From positions 1 to 12,356 of the forward strand of contig JADFGE010000042.1 of NCBI GenBank assembly GCA_022567855.1: a stretch of 12,356 nt of DNA, in the 5' to 3' direction. Shown here in pieces: positions 1 through 6,709 of the stretch. The translations under genes were made by a program, and so were the position numbers. The notes below the pieces were generated by a model. That model ran no database searches. It was not told the DNA's origin and was given only the letters and a program-made list of their open reading frames with translations. Every line of letters begins with the position of its first letter. The first letter of the stretch is position 1. The stretch comes from Planctomycetota bacterium. GTDB lineage: Bacteria; Planctomycetota; Phycisphaerae; Phycisphaerales; SM1A02.

Positions 1-76
1 GAACGAACAATTTGATTCCAATACCACCGAGCACAAGTGCGCCGGCGATGCACACGAGCATGGTTGTCGACTTCAT
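1..76 (-). CDS. N-terminus of an unknown membrane-anchored or exported protein (partial)
   Basis: Only the first 25 codons are in the window; the gene continues past base 1. The peptide starts MKSTTMLVCIAGALVLG and continues GIGIKLFV: a short charged head followed by a hydrophobic stretch of about 19 residues. That fits a signal peptide or N-terminal membrane anchor. The start is supported by a very good Shine-Dalgarno site, GGAGAGG on the minus strand (bases 83-89), six bases before the ATG at 74-76. It is divergent from the small membrane protein gene at 245-520. With so little sequence no family can be named. The good ribosome site makes a real gene more likely than chance. Confidence 0.5.
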   Translation of the reverse strand, partial: MKSTTMLVCIAGALVLGGIGIKLFV

Positions 77-200
77 ATACAGCCTCTCCAAATGCGTAAC
101 TCTCAGGAACCGCGACCGCTTCCCAAACAGTGGGTCGAGCGCGATAGCGTAGCCGATTCATGACTTTTCGCATTGCCTTTGCCTCGAATCGGAAGAACTA

Positions 201-248
201 ATGATGGAAATAGCGCCGACAAACGCAATCAAGGCGTGCAAGCCATGA
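201..248 (+). CDS. Possible 15-residue leader peptide overlapping the next gene
   Basis: A tiny reading frame, MMEIAPTNAIKACKP, starts at ATG 201 (a second ATG follows at 204). It has GGAAG (191-195) five bases upstream, a better ribosome site than that of the gene it precedes. Its TGA (246-248) overlaps the ATG (245-247) of the 91-residue membrane protein as ATGA, the classic arrangement for translational coupling. The peptide resembles nothing I recognise and may matter only as a device for delivering ribosomes. A chance ORF is quite possible at this length. Confidence 0.3.
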   Translation: MMEIAPTNAIKACKP

Positions 249-520
249 AACTGAACGTACTCGCGCTCGGCTTGGCGTGCGGGCTGATCTGGGGGCTCGG
301 CCTGTTCATCATCACCTGGTGGATCATCATGTTCGACGGGCAGCAGCCAGGCGACACCCTGGTTCTGGGAAGGATCTACCGCGGCTACGAACTCACGACG
401 ACGGGCAGTTTGTTCGGTCTACTCTGGGGATTGGGCGACGGCTTCATCGGCGGCGTGATCTTCGCCTGGCTGTACAACATGCTCGCCGGTCGTGTCGGTC
501 AAGGGGCCGCAGCGAATTAG
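245..520 (+). CDS. Small two-helix membrane protein (holin-like family)
   Basis: The protein has 91 residues. Helix 1 is at about 5-30 (starts MKLNVLALGLACGLIWGLG). A short polar loop with GRIYRGYEL follows. Helix 2 is at about 56-83 (GSLFGLLWGLGDGFIGG, then VIFAWLYNML). From memory it resembles a family of small proteins labelled 'bacteriophage holin' in databases; they often sit in chromosomes with no phage genes nearby, so the label should not be read as lysis function. No phage genes are seen here. A longer version starting at TTG 173 is possible, but its extra 24 residues are polar and unlike a membrane protein. ATG 245 follows a weak AAGG (231-234) and is coupled to the leader ORF at 201-248. 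Function unknown. Confidence 0.7.
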   Translation: MKLNVLALGLACGLIWGLGLFIITWWIIMFDGQQPGDTLVLGRIYRGYELTTTGSLFGLLWGLGDGFIGGVIFAWLYNMLAGRVGQGAAAN

Positions 521-627
521 TTGCCATAGGATTGGCTGGCCGTAGCAAGTATCCGTTTGGCAATGGTGTCATGCGGTAGTCGTCTCGGACGCCTTGCTCC
601 TAAGCGTCTAACCGTTGGGTCCCTGTG

Positions 628-1395
628 ATGTCCGATCACTCCGAAGAACTTGAGCGCCTCCGAGCGAAGGTCAAGCGACATTTAAGTCGCAATCACTGGT
701 TCATCCTCGCAGCGTTCGTTTGCGCAGTGACAATCCTATTTGCCGGGGCCATCTTCTGGGGTCTTGCCTCATGGTGGGTGTTTCTCATTTTCGTCTCCGC
801 GTCCTTCATCGTAGGGCAGACAACTTGGGCTTTGTGTACGCCTGATCGGCCTCGGTGTCCTAGGTGTGGTGTCGACTGGACGCACGAATGGTTCTTGAAG
901 TGGGAGGTCTGCAAGTACTGCGGCCTCGCGTTACCACCGTCACCGACGGAGACGGCCTGGCAGTTTGAGCCGGAAGCGGTAAAAGCAGGCAAGAGCGATG
1001 ACGTAACGATTCGAGCAGCGCTGTGGCTGTGGTTCGGACATTTCCGTCTTGCGAGTCGCTGTGGCAGAGGGCCGGTTCAATGGCGGCGAGGTTTCGTCGA
1101 AATGGACCAGGCTGTTACGCAGCAATCCACTGAATTGAGAGCAATGCCATACGAAGACCTTTCAGCCCTCGTCGACGAACAGAAGAGACGACGCGCCAGG
1201 TTCCTCGGACGCCACGGTCGCCTTGTGAGATTCGCAGAGATTCAGCCGGACGACTCGTTGGTTGTGATCGTGGCTGGCTTTGCTCCAATGCGATGGTGGC
1301 CGCTGGGTAGCTGGACGGTCATCAAGGGATTCAGCATTCACAGAGGCAAAGAGGCGGAACCGCTGACATATGAGGTCTTGGACGGCTATTGGTGA
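628..1395 (+). CDS. Unknown membrane protein with cytoplasmic zinc ribbon
   Basis: The protein has 255 residues. A charged N-terminus (1-22) is followed by two close hydrophobic helices (about 24-45 and 47-67). A zinc-ribbon-like knuckle follows with Cys77/Cys80 (CPRCG) and Cys95/Cys98 (CKYCGL). The C-terminal region (about 125-255) is of no type I recognise; it is rich in Trp and Arg, with a predicted beta stretch LVVIVAGFAP (211-220). GTG 625 lies directly before ATG 628; I prefer the ATG, though neither has a strong Shine-Dalgarno site. The gene follows 245-520 on the same strand after about 107 bases and converges on metK. Base composition is slightly less GC-rich than the housekeeping genes, which could suggest an accessory gene. 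No enzyme motif is visible and I assign no function. Confidence 0.6.
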   Translation: MSDHSEELERLRAKVKRHLSRNHWFILAAFVCAVTILFAGAIFWGLASWWVFLIFVSASFIVGQTTWALCTPDRPRCPRCGVDWTHEWFLKWEVCKYCGLALPPSPTETAWQFEPEAVKAGKSDDVTIRAALWLWFGHFRLASRCGRGPVQWRRGFVEMDQAVTQQSTELRAMPYEDLSALVDEQKRRRARFLGRHGRLVRFAEIQPDDSLVVIVAGFAPMRWWPLGSWTVIKGFSIHRGKEAEPLTYEVLDGYW

Positions 1396-1413
1396 GATCG
1401 GGTCGCACAGCCG

Positions 1414-1432
1414 CAGCGCATTAGTGGCGCTG
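1414..1432. terminator. Hairpin between convergent genes
   Basis: CAGCGC (1414-1419) and GCGCTG (1427-1432) form a perfect 6-bp stem with a 7-base loop, in the 48-base gap between the 628-1395 gene and the end of metK. It could terminate either gene, but there is no run of T after it on either strand, so intrinsic termination is uncertain. Confidence 0.3.
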
Positions 1433-1443
1433 AGGATCCACCT

Positions 1444-2652
1444 TTACACCGTAGCGCGGGCGCAAAGTTCCCCAGCCGCGGCGCGCAGTGCATCAGCCTT
1501 GTCAGTGCGCTCCCAGGTGAACGTGCCGTCGCCGCCTTCACCGGGCGTGCGCCCGAAGTGGCCGTGACATGCCGTCACCTGGTAAATCGGGCGCAGCAGG
1601 TCGAGCGTTTCGATGATGCCGTGCGGCGTAAGATCGAAATGCTCACGGACAAGCTTGGCGAGCTTATGTTCGTCGATCTTTGCGGTCCCCTCACAGGTGA
1701 TGTGCACCGAGGTGGGCTCGGCCACGCCGATGGCATAGCTCAACTGCACTTCGCAGATGTCGGCAAGATCCGCGGCAACGATATTCTTCGCGACATAACG
1801 GGCCATGTAGGCTGCGGAGCGATCGACCTTGGACGGATCCTTGCCGGAGAACGCTCCGCCGCCATGCCGCCCACGACCGCCGTAGGTGTCGACGATGATC
1901 TTGCGTCCCGTGAGGCCGCAATCGCCTTGCGGGCCTCCGATCTCGAACTTGCCGGCGGGATTAACATGGATCGTGATGTCATCGTGCCACCATTCGCCGA
2001 GCACCGGTTCAAGGATGTGCTCTTTCACCTGTCTTTCCAGCTCATCCTGACGATCGTTCCATTGCGGTCCGTGTTGTGTTGACAGAACGATCGTATCGAC
2101 GCGCACCGGCCGATGGTTGTCATAGGCGATGCTGACCTGGCTCTTGGCGTCGGGCCGCAGGTGGGCAATCGCGCCGCTTCGGCGAATCTCGGCATGTCGA
2201 GCCATGAGCCCATGCGCCAAATTGATCGTCAACGGCATCAGCGTCGGCGTTTCCTTGCACGCGAAGCCGAACATCATGCCCTGGTCCCCGGCCCCTTGCG
2301 CCTTGCCGGTGGCCGCGTCTTCGTCCACGCCCTGCGCGATGTCGCGGCTCTGCTCATCGAGTGAAACAAGCACCGCGCAGCTATGACCGTCAAATCCCAT
2401 CTCGCCGTTGTCGTAGCCGATCTCCGTCACCGTCTTGCGGACCACGCGATTGATATCCACGTAGCCGTCGCAGGTCACTTCACCGGCGACGACGACCATT
2501 CCGGTGGTGACCATCGTCTCGCACGCAACTCGGGCCTTGGGGTCCACGGCCAGCATGGCGTCGAGCACCGCGTCGGAAACCTGGTCCGCGATCTTATCGG
2601 GGTGTCCCATCGACACCGATTCACTAGTGAAAACGTACGAGCCTGAGGCCAT
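1444..2652 (-). CDS. metK: S-adenosylmethionine synthetase
   Basis: It makes S-adenosylmethionine from methionine and ATP in the cytoplasm, normally as a tetramer. It has 402 residues, a little longer than the usual 380-400. Family signatures are all present: GHPDK at 16-20 near the N-terminus, GAGDQGMMFG at 120-129, and GGGAFSGKD at 264-272. The typical C-terminal HGHFGR is at 363-368. I chose the start at base 2652 (MASGSYVFTSES) because this is where the family begins and because AAGGGA lies five bases before it. The same frame stays open upstream to about 3102, but that part overlaps the PAS gene and is a GC-rich artefact. The gene is transcribed alone, away from the PAS gene and toward the 628-1395 gene. 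Its catalytic residues appear intact. Confidence 0.97.
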   Translation of the reverse strand: MASGSYVFTSESVSMGHPDKIADQVSDAVLDAMLAVDPKARVACETMVTTGMVVVAGEVTCDGYVDINRVVRKTVTEIGYDNGEMGFDGHSCAVLVSLDEQSRDIAQGVDEDAATGKAQGAGDQGMMFGFACKETPTLMPLTINLAHGLMARHAEIRRSGAIAHLRPDAKSQVSIAYDNHRPVRVDTIVLSTQHGPQWNDRQDELERQVKEHILEPVLGEWWHDDITIHVNPAGKFEIGGPQGDCGLTGRKIIVDTYGGRGRHGGGAFSGKDPSKVDRSAAYMARYVAKNIVAADLADICEVQLSYAIGVAEPTSVHITCEGTAKIDEHKLAKLVREHFDLTPHGIIETLDLLRPIYQVTACHGHFGRTPGEGGDGTFTWERTDKADALRAAAGELCARATV

Positions 2653-2745
2653 TCTTGTCCCTTGTGCGAGCGGTTGATCGGAGGCGTTCTTGACGACGGC
2701 CATATGGCAGCTCGATCCGCCGACGTCGTTCAGAGGCAGTTTCGC

Positions 2746-2774
2746 ACTGTACCGTGCGGTCATGCGTGCGCCAA
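2746..2774 (-). promoter_or_regulatory. Candidate metK promoter
   Basis: On the minus strand, TTGGCG (2774-2769) and TACAGT (2751-2746) are separated by exactly 17 bases, each matching four of six positions of the sigma-70 consensus. Transcription would start near 2739, leaving a leader of about 87 bases before metK. The -35 box lies inside one arm of the 2768-2794 palindrome, so a protein binding there could control it. Confidence 0.35.
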
Positions 2775-2794
2775 GCTTCACCCGGTGTTGGCGC
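2768..2794. promoter_or_regulatory. Palindrome upstream of metK (operator or RNA hairpin)
   Basis: GCGCCAA (2768-2774) and TTGGCGC (2788-2794) form a perfect 7-bp inverted repeat around a 13-base centre that itself can pair (CACC with GGTG). If metK transcription starts upstream, this would be an RNA hairpin; if it starts at the candidate promoter at 2746-2774, it would be a DNA site. It does not match any SAM riboswitch class I know. Confidence 0.35.
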
Positions 2795-2881
2795 TTCGGA
2801 TACGGTGACGGCCGTGTTGATGTCCCTTTTTCGTGTGGCCGCCGCGTGAGCCGGGACGCTCGATGGTCAGTCAGCGAGTCC

Positions 2882-3412
2882 TCATCGCTCCCTGTCGGCG
2901 CCGGCCAACATTCGCGGCGGCACGGCGGCGGCTTGGGCGCAATCCGTGATGTCAACGACGACCCCCGCACGGAACAGCACGAACCCGTCGTCGTCACGGA
3001 CCGGCCAGGAGCACACGCGCACCTCCCGGGCGGACGCCCCCGGATGAGCGAGTTGATAGACGGTGTCGCGTTCGTCATCGTGTACGCTGGCGCCTCGCGC
3101 ATCCGTCTCGGCGACGACTCGATCCCGGTCGTCCGGATGCAGCGCGTCCATCCATGAGTCGGGGTCCGCGTAGAGGTCGGCGCAGGAGAGGCCGGTCAGC
3201 GCCTCGTACCCGGCGCCCATGTAATACATCTGTGACTCATCCGCGGAGATCAGCCACGGCACGCCGGGGACTTGCGTGGGGTTATGAGCAGGATGGCGGC
3301 GAGAATTGTCGGGTTTCCTACGCCTATTTGGATGTCGGGCGGATGTGCCGTTGGGCGTGGCGCTCGCGGCAAAGTCGGTGAGCGACGGCTCGCTCCGTCG
3401 TCGGTCTGGCAT
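2882..3412 (-). CDS. Short stand-alone PAS-domain protein
   Basis: The protein has 176 residues. The first 48 are polar and rich in Arg, Pro and Asn, without predicted structure. A PAS domain (PAS_3-like) occupies about 50-157: VPWLISADESQMYYMGAGYE, LTGLSCADLYADPDSW, the characteristic LHPDDRDRV at 91-99, and a closing FRAGVVVDITD at 147-157. PAS domains sense small ligands or redox state or mediate dimerisation, usually within histidine kinases or diguanylate cyclases. Here the chain ends 19 residues after the PAS domain with no output domain. The start at base 3412 is well supported by GGAGGAG about seven bases upstream. It may be a free-standing sensor or adaptor, or what remains of a larger kinase. 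I see no kinase sequence in any frame downstream before metK. Confidence 0.65.
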   Translation of the reverse strand: MPDRRRSEPSLTDFAASATPNGTSARHPNRRRKPDNSRRHPAHNPTQVPGVPWLISADESQMYYMGAGYEALTGLSCADLYADPDSWMDALHPDDRDRVVAETDARGASVHDDERDTVYQLAHPGASAREVRVCSWPVRDDDGFVLFRAGVVVDITDCAQAAAVPPRMLAGADRER

Positions 3413-3741
3413 CGGGCTGCTCCTCCATTGATCCGCGACTTCGGCAGGGGCGCCTGCCGCACGGATGCGGGTTTCTCACGGTCTTATTGGGAATCCATCA
3501 TGAATTCCTGACTTGGCGGTCCTGGACTCAACTCGATCAAGCGTGGCGCCGCTGCACGTTCAGGTTCACGAAGGTAATCCTAGTGACGTTCGGACAATTC
3601 TTCTTCGGGCCAGAATTGCATCTTGTATCGGTCGGCCTGCGGAGATATGTTCAGCGTGATCCTGTGAAATGGAAAAACTTTGGAGAACTCGACCTGAGGC
3701 TTGTCCTTGGAGGACAAGCTGCAAGACAAAGGAAGAACGCG
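3413..3741. other. Intergenic region between divergent PAS and FG-GAP genes
   Basis: These 329 bases carry the Shine-Dalgarno site of the PAS gene at the left end and the leader of the exported FG-GAP protein at the right. One reading frame is open across most of it in front of the FG-GAP gene (from 3487), but its translation looks non-coding. A weak promoter-like pair is TTGTAT and TATGTT around 3623-3651 with a 17-base spacer. A 7-bp inverted repeat CAATTCT/AGAATTG lies around 3595-3618. No tRNA or known RNA gene is seen. Confidence 0.4.
3699..3719 (+). promoter_or_regulatory. Perfect hairpin in the leader of the FG-GAP gene
   Basis: GCTTGTCCT (3699-3707) and AGGACAAGC (3711-3719) form a perfect 9-bp stem with a three-base loop. 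It ends about ten bases before the AAGGAAG ribosome site of the 3742 gene. It could stabilise the mRNA 5' end, attenuate, or limit ribosome access; the sequence does not say which. Confidence 0.4.
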
Positions 3742-5460
3742 ATGGACCGAAAGATCGTTCCTGATTGGCGTGTACGAGCGTCCCGCCGCCCGCATTCAGG
3801 ATTTTCCCTTATTCAATACGTGCTGCCCCGATGTGGTTCAAGTTGGGCAAGCTGCGCCGCCGTGATCGCTGCTGCGGTTGCTCCGGTTTGGGCCGGCGAG
3901 CTGACCGTCGTGGCGGTCGACCCCGCGTCGCACGCGCTCAGCGTGGTGACCGGCTCGTCGATCAGCATCCACTTCGATCAGCCGGTCGATACCGATTCCG
4001 TCACGAGCAACAGCTTCTGGGCGTTTGGACGCTGGAGCGGCACGGCCCAGGGCGACTTCACCTTCTCCGACAACAACCAGATCGTCACGCTCAACCCCGA
4101 CAGGTCCTTCTTTTTCGGCGAGCATGTGATGGTGATCCTTTCGCATGACCTCCTGGCCGAAGGCGGCGGTTCGTTGCGATGCGCTGGATACTCGTTCACG
4201 TTCTGTACGGCGGCCATGCCCGCGGCAATTGACCTGACCCAGATCGACGTAATGACCACGCGCACCAAACCCAATCAATCCTCACGCGCCTACGGCGGCA
4301 TTGCGTCCGATCTCAATAACGACGGCTGGGCGGATATTACCATCGTCAACGAGGTGACCGCGGATTTGCGTGTATTTCTCAATCACGCCGACGACACCGG
4401 GCTCTTTGACGATTTTCTTCAACCCACATTCCCGGTCCACACCCAAGCCAGTCCGTCCGAGCCGGCGGATTTCAATCATGACGGGTTCGTGGACATCTGC
4501 GTCGCCAACATCGCCACCGCGAGTGTCTCGATCCTGCTGGGTAATGGCGACGGAACGTACGGTCCGCAGCAGACAATCTCCGTCGGCGCTGCTCCGCGCG
4601 GGATCGCCGTGCTCGATGCCGACGGCGACGGCGATCTTGACATCGTCAACACCAACGCCAACAGCTCCAACCTGTCGATCCTGCTCAATGACGGCAATGG
4701 GGTCTTCGGCTCGCCGAGCTTCTTCGAAGGCGGTGGTAGCGGTGAGTGGGCGCTGGCGGCGACGGATATGAACGACGACGGCATCCTTGATCTCGTCGTC
4801 GGCGCGCGGTCCAGCCAGACGGTGATCGTCAACGTCGGCAACGGCAACGCGACATTCACTTCTATGAAGCCGCAGAACGCCGGCGGCGGACCGTGGATGC
4901 TCGTGGTCGGTGACGTGAACGGCGATGGCATGGCAGATGTCGCGACCGCAAACGCAAGTCAAAGCAACGGCGCCATTTTGCTTGGGAACGGCGATGGAAC
5001 GCTTGGCCCGGCGGTGACGAGCAGCGTCGATCCTTTTCCCCTAGCCACCGATCTGGGCGACCTGGACGGCGACGGCGACCTCGACTGGGTGATCTCGAGC
5101 TTCCAAGGTGATTGGCGCATCCTGACCAACGACGGAGCGGGCAATTTCACGTTCAATCAGGAAGTCAACGCGCCGCAAGCGGCTTCCTGTGCGCTGTTGG
5201 TTGATATCGACAACGACCGCGATCTGGATCTGGTACTGATCGACGAGTTGGCCGATGTCGTCATCCTGATGAACAACAGCGGAATCACGCCGCTGGGGGA
5301 TCTGGACGGCAACGGCTCGGTGGACGTGGTTGACCTTCTGATTCTTCTCGGCGATTGGGGCCCGTGTCCTGATCCGCCGACCACCTGCCCCGTTGATCTG
5401 GACGGCGACGGCAACGTCGGCGTCGTCGATCTCCTCATTCTGCTGGGCAACTGGGGATGA
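3742..5460 (+). CDS. Exported FG-GAP/VCBS beta-propeller protein with dockerin-like C-terminus
   Basis: The protein has 572 residues. A long signal peptide (1-51) has an Arg-rich head and a hydrophobic AAVIAAAVAPVWA core, with probable cleavage after Ala51. Residues 53-157 look like a bacterial Ig-like (Big_5/SbsA type) domain. Seven FG-GAP/VCBS repeats follow, with calcium-loop cores starting at Asp190, 243, 292, 342, 391, 440 and 488 (for example DADGDGDLD), 48-53 residues apart, as expected for one seven-bladed propeller. The last core, DIDNDRDLD, has Arg for Gly. The C-terminus (518-572) has two dockerin-like halves, DLDGNGSVD and DLDGDGNVG, each followed by VDLLILLG.WG. Start 3742 has AAGGAAG six bases upstream; the frame extends to 3487 without credible coding. 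It is probably a surface or extracellular calcium-binding protein; its partner is unknown. Confidence 0.85.
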   Translation: MDRKIVPDWRVRASRRPHSGFSLIQYVLPRCGSSWASCAAVIAAAVAPVWAGELTVVAVDPASHALSVVTGSSISIHFDQPVDTDSVTSNSFWAFGRWSGTAQGDFTFSDNNQIVTLNPDRSFFFGEHVMVILSHDLLAEGGGSLRCAGYSFTFCTAAMPAAIDLTQIDVMTTRTKPNQSSRAYGGIASDLNNDGWADITIVNEVTADLRVFLNHADDTGLFDDFLQPTFPVHTQASPSEPADFNHDGFVDICVANIATASVSILLGNGDGTYGPQQTISVGAAPRGIAVLDADGDGDLDIVNTNANSSNLSILLNDGNGVFGSPSFFEGGGSGEWALAATDMNDDGILDLVVGARSSQTVIVNVGNGNATFTSMKPQNAGGGPWMLVVGDVNGDGMADVATANASQSNGAILLGNGDGTLGPAVTSSVDPFPLATDLGDLDGDGDLDWVISSFQGDWRILTNDGAGNFTFNQEVNAPQAASCALLVDIDNDRDLDLVLIDELADVVILMNNSGITPLGDLDGNGSVDVVDLLILLGDWGPCPDPPTTCPVDLDGDGNVGVVDLLILLGNWG

Positions 5461-5471
5461 GCCTCTGAAGA

Positions 5472-5527
5472 AGGCATCAAGGCATCAAGGCATCGAGGCA
5501 TCGAGGCATCGAGGCATCGAGGCATCG
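5472..5527. repeat. Tandem repeat, seven 8-bp units
   Basis: Seven consecutive units run without a gap: AGGCATCA twice, then AGGCATCG five times. The array starts 12 bases after the stop codon of the FG-GAP gene. Just downstream GGCACTT is itself doubled (about 5540-5555), giving a second, shorter repetition. Eight is not a multiple of three, so copy-number change would shift any frame. The array is outside any credible gene and too short in period to be CRISPR. Confidence 0.9.
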
Positions 5528-5680
5528 TGGCGGAGAAAAAGGCACTTGGCACTTGGCATTAGGGGTATCAGGAGCGAGCCGGTCCGCCGCGGCGGGCGTG
5601 CGGTAACGCTCGTATTGCTAACGATCGCGCCCGAGTGAGCCAAGGACGCCGGCTACCGGTGTCGCTCCAGGTGATCCTAG

Positions 5681-5722
5681 GATTGTCATGCTCACGTTCT
5701 CAAGTATGTGAGAATGACGATC
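5681..5722. terminator. Long imperfect hairpin between convergent genes
   Basis: Bases 5681-5695 pair with 5708-5722 over 15 positions: 13 Watson-Crick pairs, one T-G wobble and one G-A mismatch, with a 12-base loop. It lies between the converging FG-GAP gene (ends 5460) and the zinc-ribbon protein gene (ends 5753). Either could end here. There is no T-run, so this would be an atypical intrinsic terminator or a 3' end stabiliser. Confidence 0.45.
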
Positions 5723-5752
5723 ATTCCGAACAGATAAATCGACAATCTGGGG

Positions 5753-6457
5753 TCAGGTTGTGATCGCGGTTCCGCACTCGGGGCATTGGCCGTGCGGTGT
5801 ACCGCGCAGATCGTACCCGCAGATGACACAGCAGCCTCGTTGCGAACGCAACGCGCGCCGGACGCCGACGATCATCATGAGCAGGGCAAACCAGAGCAGG
5901 CAATAGAGCGCCGCATCGACGAGGAACCCGGTCCAGATCAGCGCCAAGGGAAGCATACGCACGGTCGTCTGCGGATTCGGGCCAGATAGGGCATCACTGT
6001 TCAAGACGAGGCCATTGATGATGGTGGGCATTTTGGTCGGTGGCTGAAGTTTGCCGTCGTACGCGAGCGCTGACCACATTGCCAGGAACGGCCAACCACG
6101 TGCATCGGCGACGCGCGCATGTTCAGGCCCGGCCGGATCGTCCGCAGACGGAACGAGAAACGGAGCCCATTTTGGAATCAAGGGCTCCGGCGGACCGAAG
6201 AACGGACCGCGTACCTTAACCGGAACGCTGGACTGGTCGTCCCACGTGGATCGGGTTCGCACCGTTCCAAATGCCGAATGTTCGCCCACAATCCAAAGTG
6301 TGTAGTAGCGACCGTCCATCGCGCCGCCGCTTCTTCGCGGGCTCGGCTGGATCGTCGTATACGGATCGACCCAGGCAGCGCAAGCCCAAGCAACGGCTAT
6401 CGTGGAAACAACGCCGAGCAACAAGCAAACGATCAACCAGCGCGCGATTCGCTTCAT
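5753..6457 (-). CDS. Unknown membrane protein with C-terminal zinc ribbon
   Basis: The protein has 234 residues. An N-terminal hydrophobic segment (about 6-29) is followed by an extracytoplasmic region of about 140 residues with no motif I recognise. A second helix (about 169-198, LPLALIWTGFLVDAALYCLL) leads into a basic stretch RRALRSQRG. The protein ends with a zinc ribbon: Cys210/Cys213 (CVICGYDLRGTP) and Cys225/Cys228 (CPECG). This tail is, to my knowledge, common on otherwise unrelated planctomycete membrane proteins. I start at ATG 6457; the frame continues upstream to 6598, but that stretch lies partly in the palindromic repeat and reads TGWKPVPL, a typical artefact of such repeats. 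No Shine-Dalgarno site precedes ATG 6457, but TATAAC (6470-6465) sits at the right distance for a leaderless transcript. Function unknown. Confidence 0.7.
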   Translation of the reverse strand: MKRIARWLIVCLLLGVVSTIAVAWACAAWVDPYTTIQPSPRRSGGAMDGRYYTLWIVGEHSAFGTVRTRSTWDDQSSVPVKVRGPFFGPPEPLIPKWAPFLVPSADDPAGPEHARVADARGWPFLAMWSALAYDGKLQPPTKMPTIINGLVLNSDALSGPNPQTTVRMLPLALIWTGFLVDAALYCLLWFALLMMIVGVRRALRSQRGCCVICGYDLRGTPHGQCPECGTAITT

Positions 6458-6494
6458 CGAACTGGTTATAGCATTTTCAGACGAGGTGCAGCGG

Positions 6495-6619
6495 CTAGGT
6501 TCTGTCTGACGGATCAAAAGAGTGCTCTTCATTCTTAGTGGGACGGGCTTCCAGCCCGTCGTTCTCACTCTTACAGACGGGCAAGATGCCCGTCCCACTA
6601 TTCGTCAGACAGAACCTAG
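6495..6619. repeat. Palindromic interspersed element, copy 1 (125 bp)
   Basis: The ends are inverted repeats, CTAGGTTCTGTCTGACG (6495-6511) and CGTCAGACAGAACCTAG (6603-6619), both carrying CTAG at the outer edge. Inside are two adjoining hairpins, GACGGGCT-tcc-AGCCCGTC (6542-6560) and GACGGGCA-aga-TGCCCGTC (6576-6594). GTGGGACGGGC (6538-6548) can instead pair with GCCCGTCCCAC (6588-6598), so alternative folds exist. It lies between the divergent zinc-ribbon gene and tig. A second copy is at 10652-10803. No coding capacity; it resembles a MITE or REP-type element, family unknown to me. Confidence 0.9.
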
Positions 6620-6709
6620 GGCGTCGCGGTTGGTTCGCCCCGCTGGTTGTGATACCTTGGTGGGTCGTCCCCGCCAGCACGGGCAACCTCCAAGACGGAA
6701 AGAGAATCC

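Noticed and set aside
245..520. Prophage holin
   Set aside because: No other phage-like gene is visible nearby; the family label alone does not show lysis function.
2653..2880. SAM riboswitch before metK
   Set aside because: I looked for SAM-I, SAM-II and SAH-type conserved cores and saw none; only a simple palindrome is present.
2653..3102. Extension of the metK frame upstream to 3102
   Set aside because: It overlaps the PAS gene in another frame, lacks MetK homology before MASGSYVF, and a good ribosome site precedes base 2652.
3487..3741. Extended N-terminus of the FG-GAP protein
   Set aside because: The extra 85 residues would put the signal peptide inside the protein; ATG 3742 has a good ribosome site and a signal peptide follows it.
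5472..5527. CRISPR array
   Set aside because: The units are 8 bp and contiguous, with no spacers and no cas genes.
6458..6598. Upstream extension of the zinc-ribbon protein into the palindromic element
   Set aside because: The extension reads the repeat (TGWKPVPL-type peptide), seen as a common false N-terminus in such genomes.
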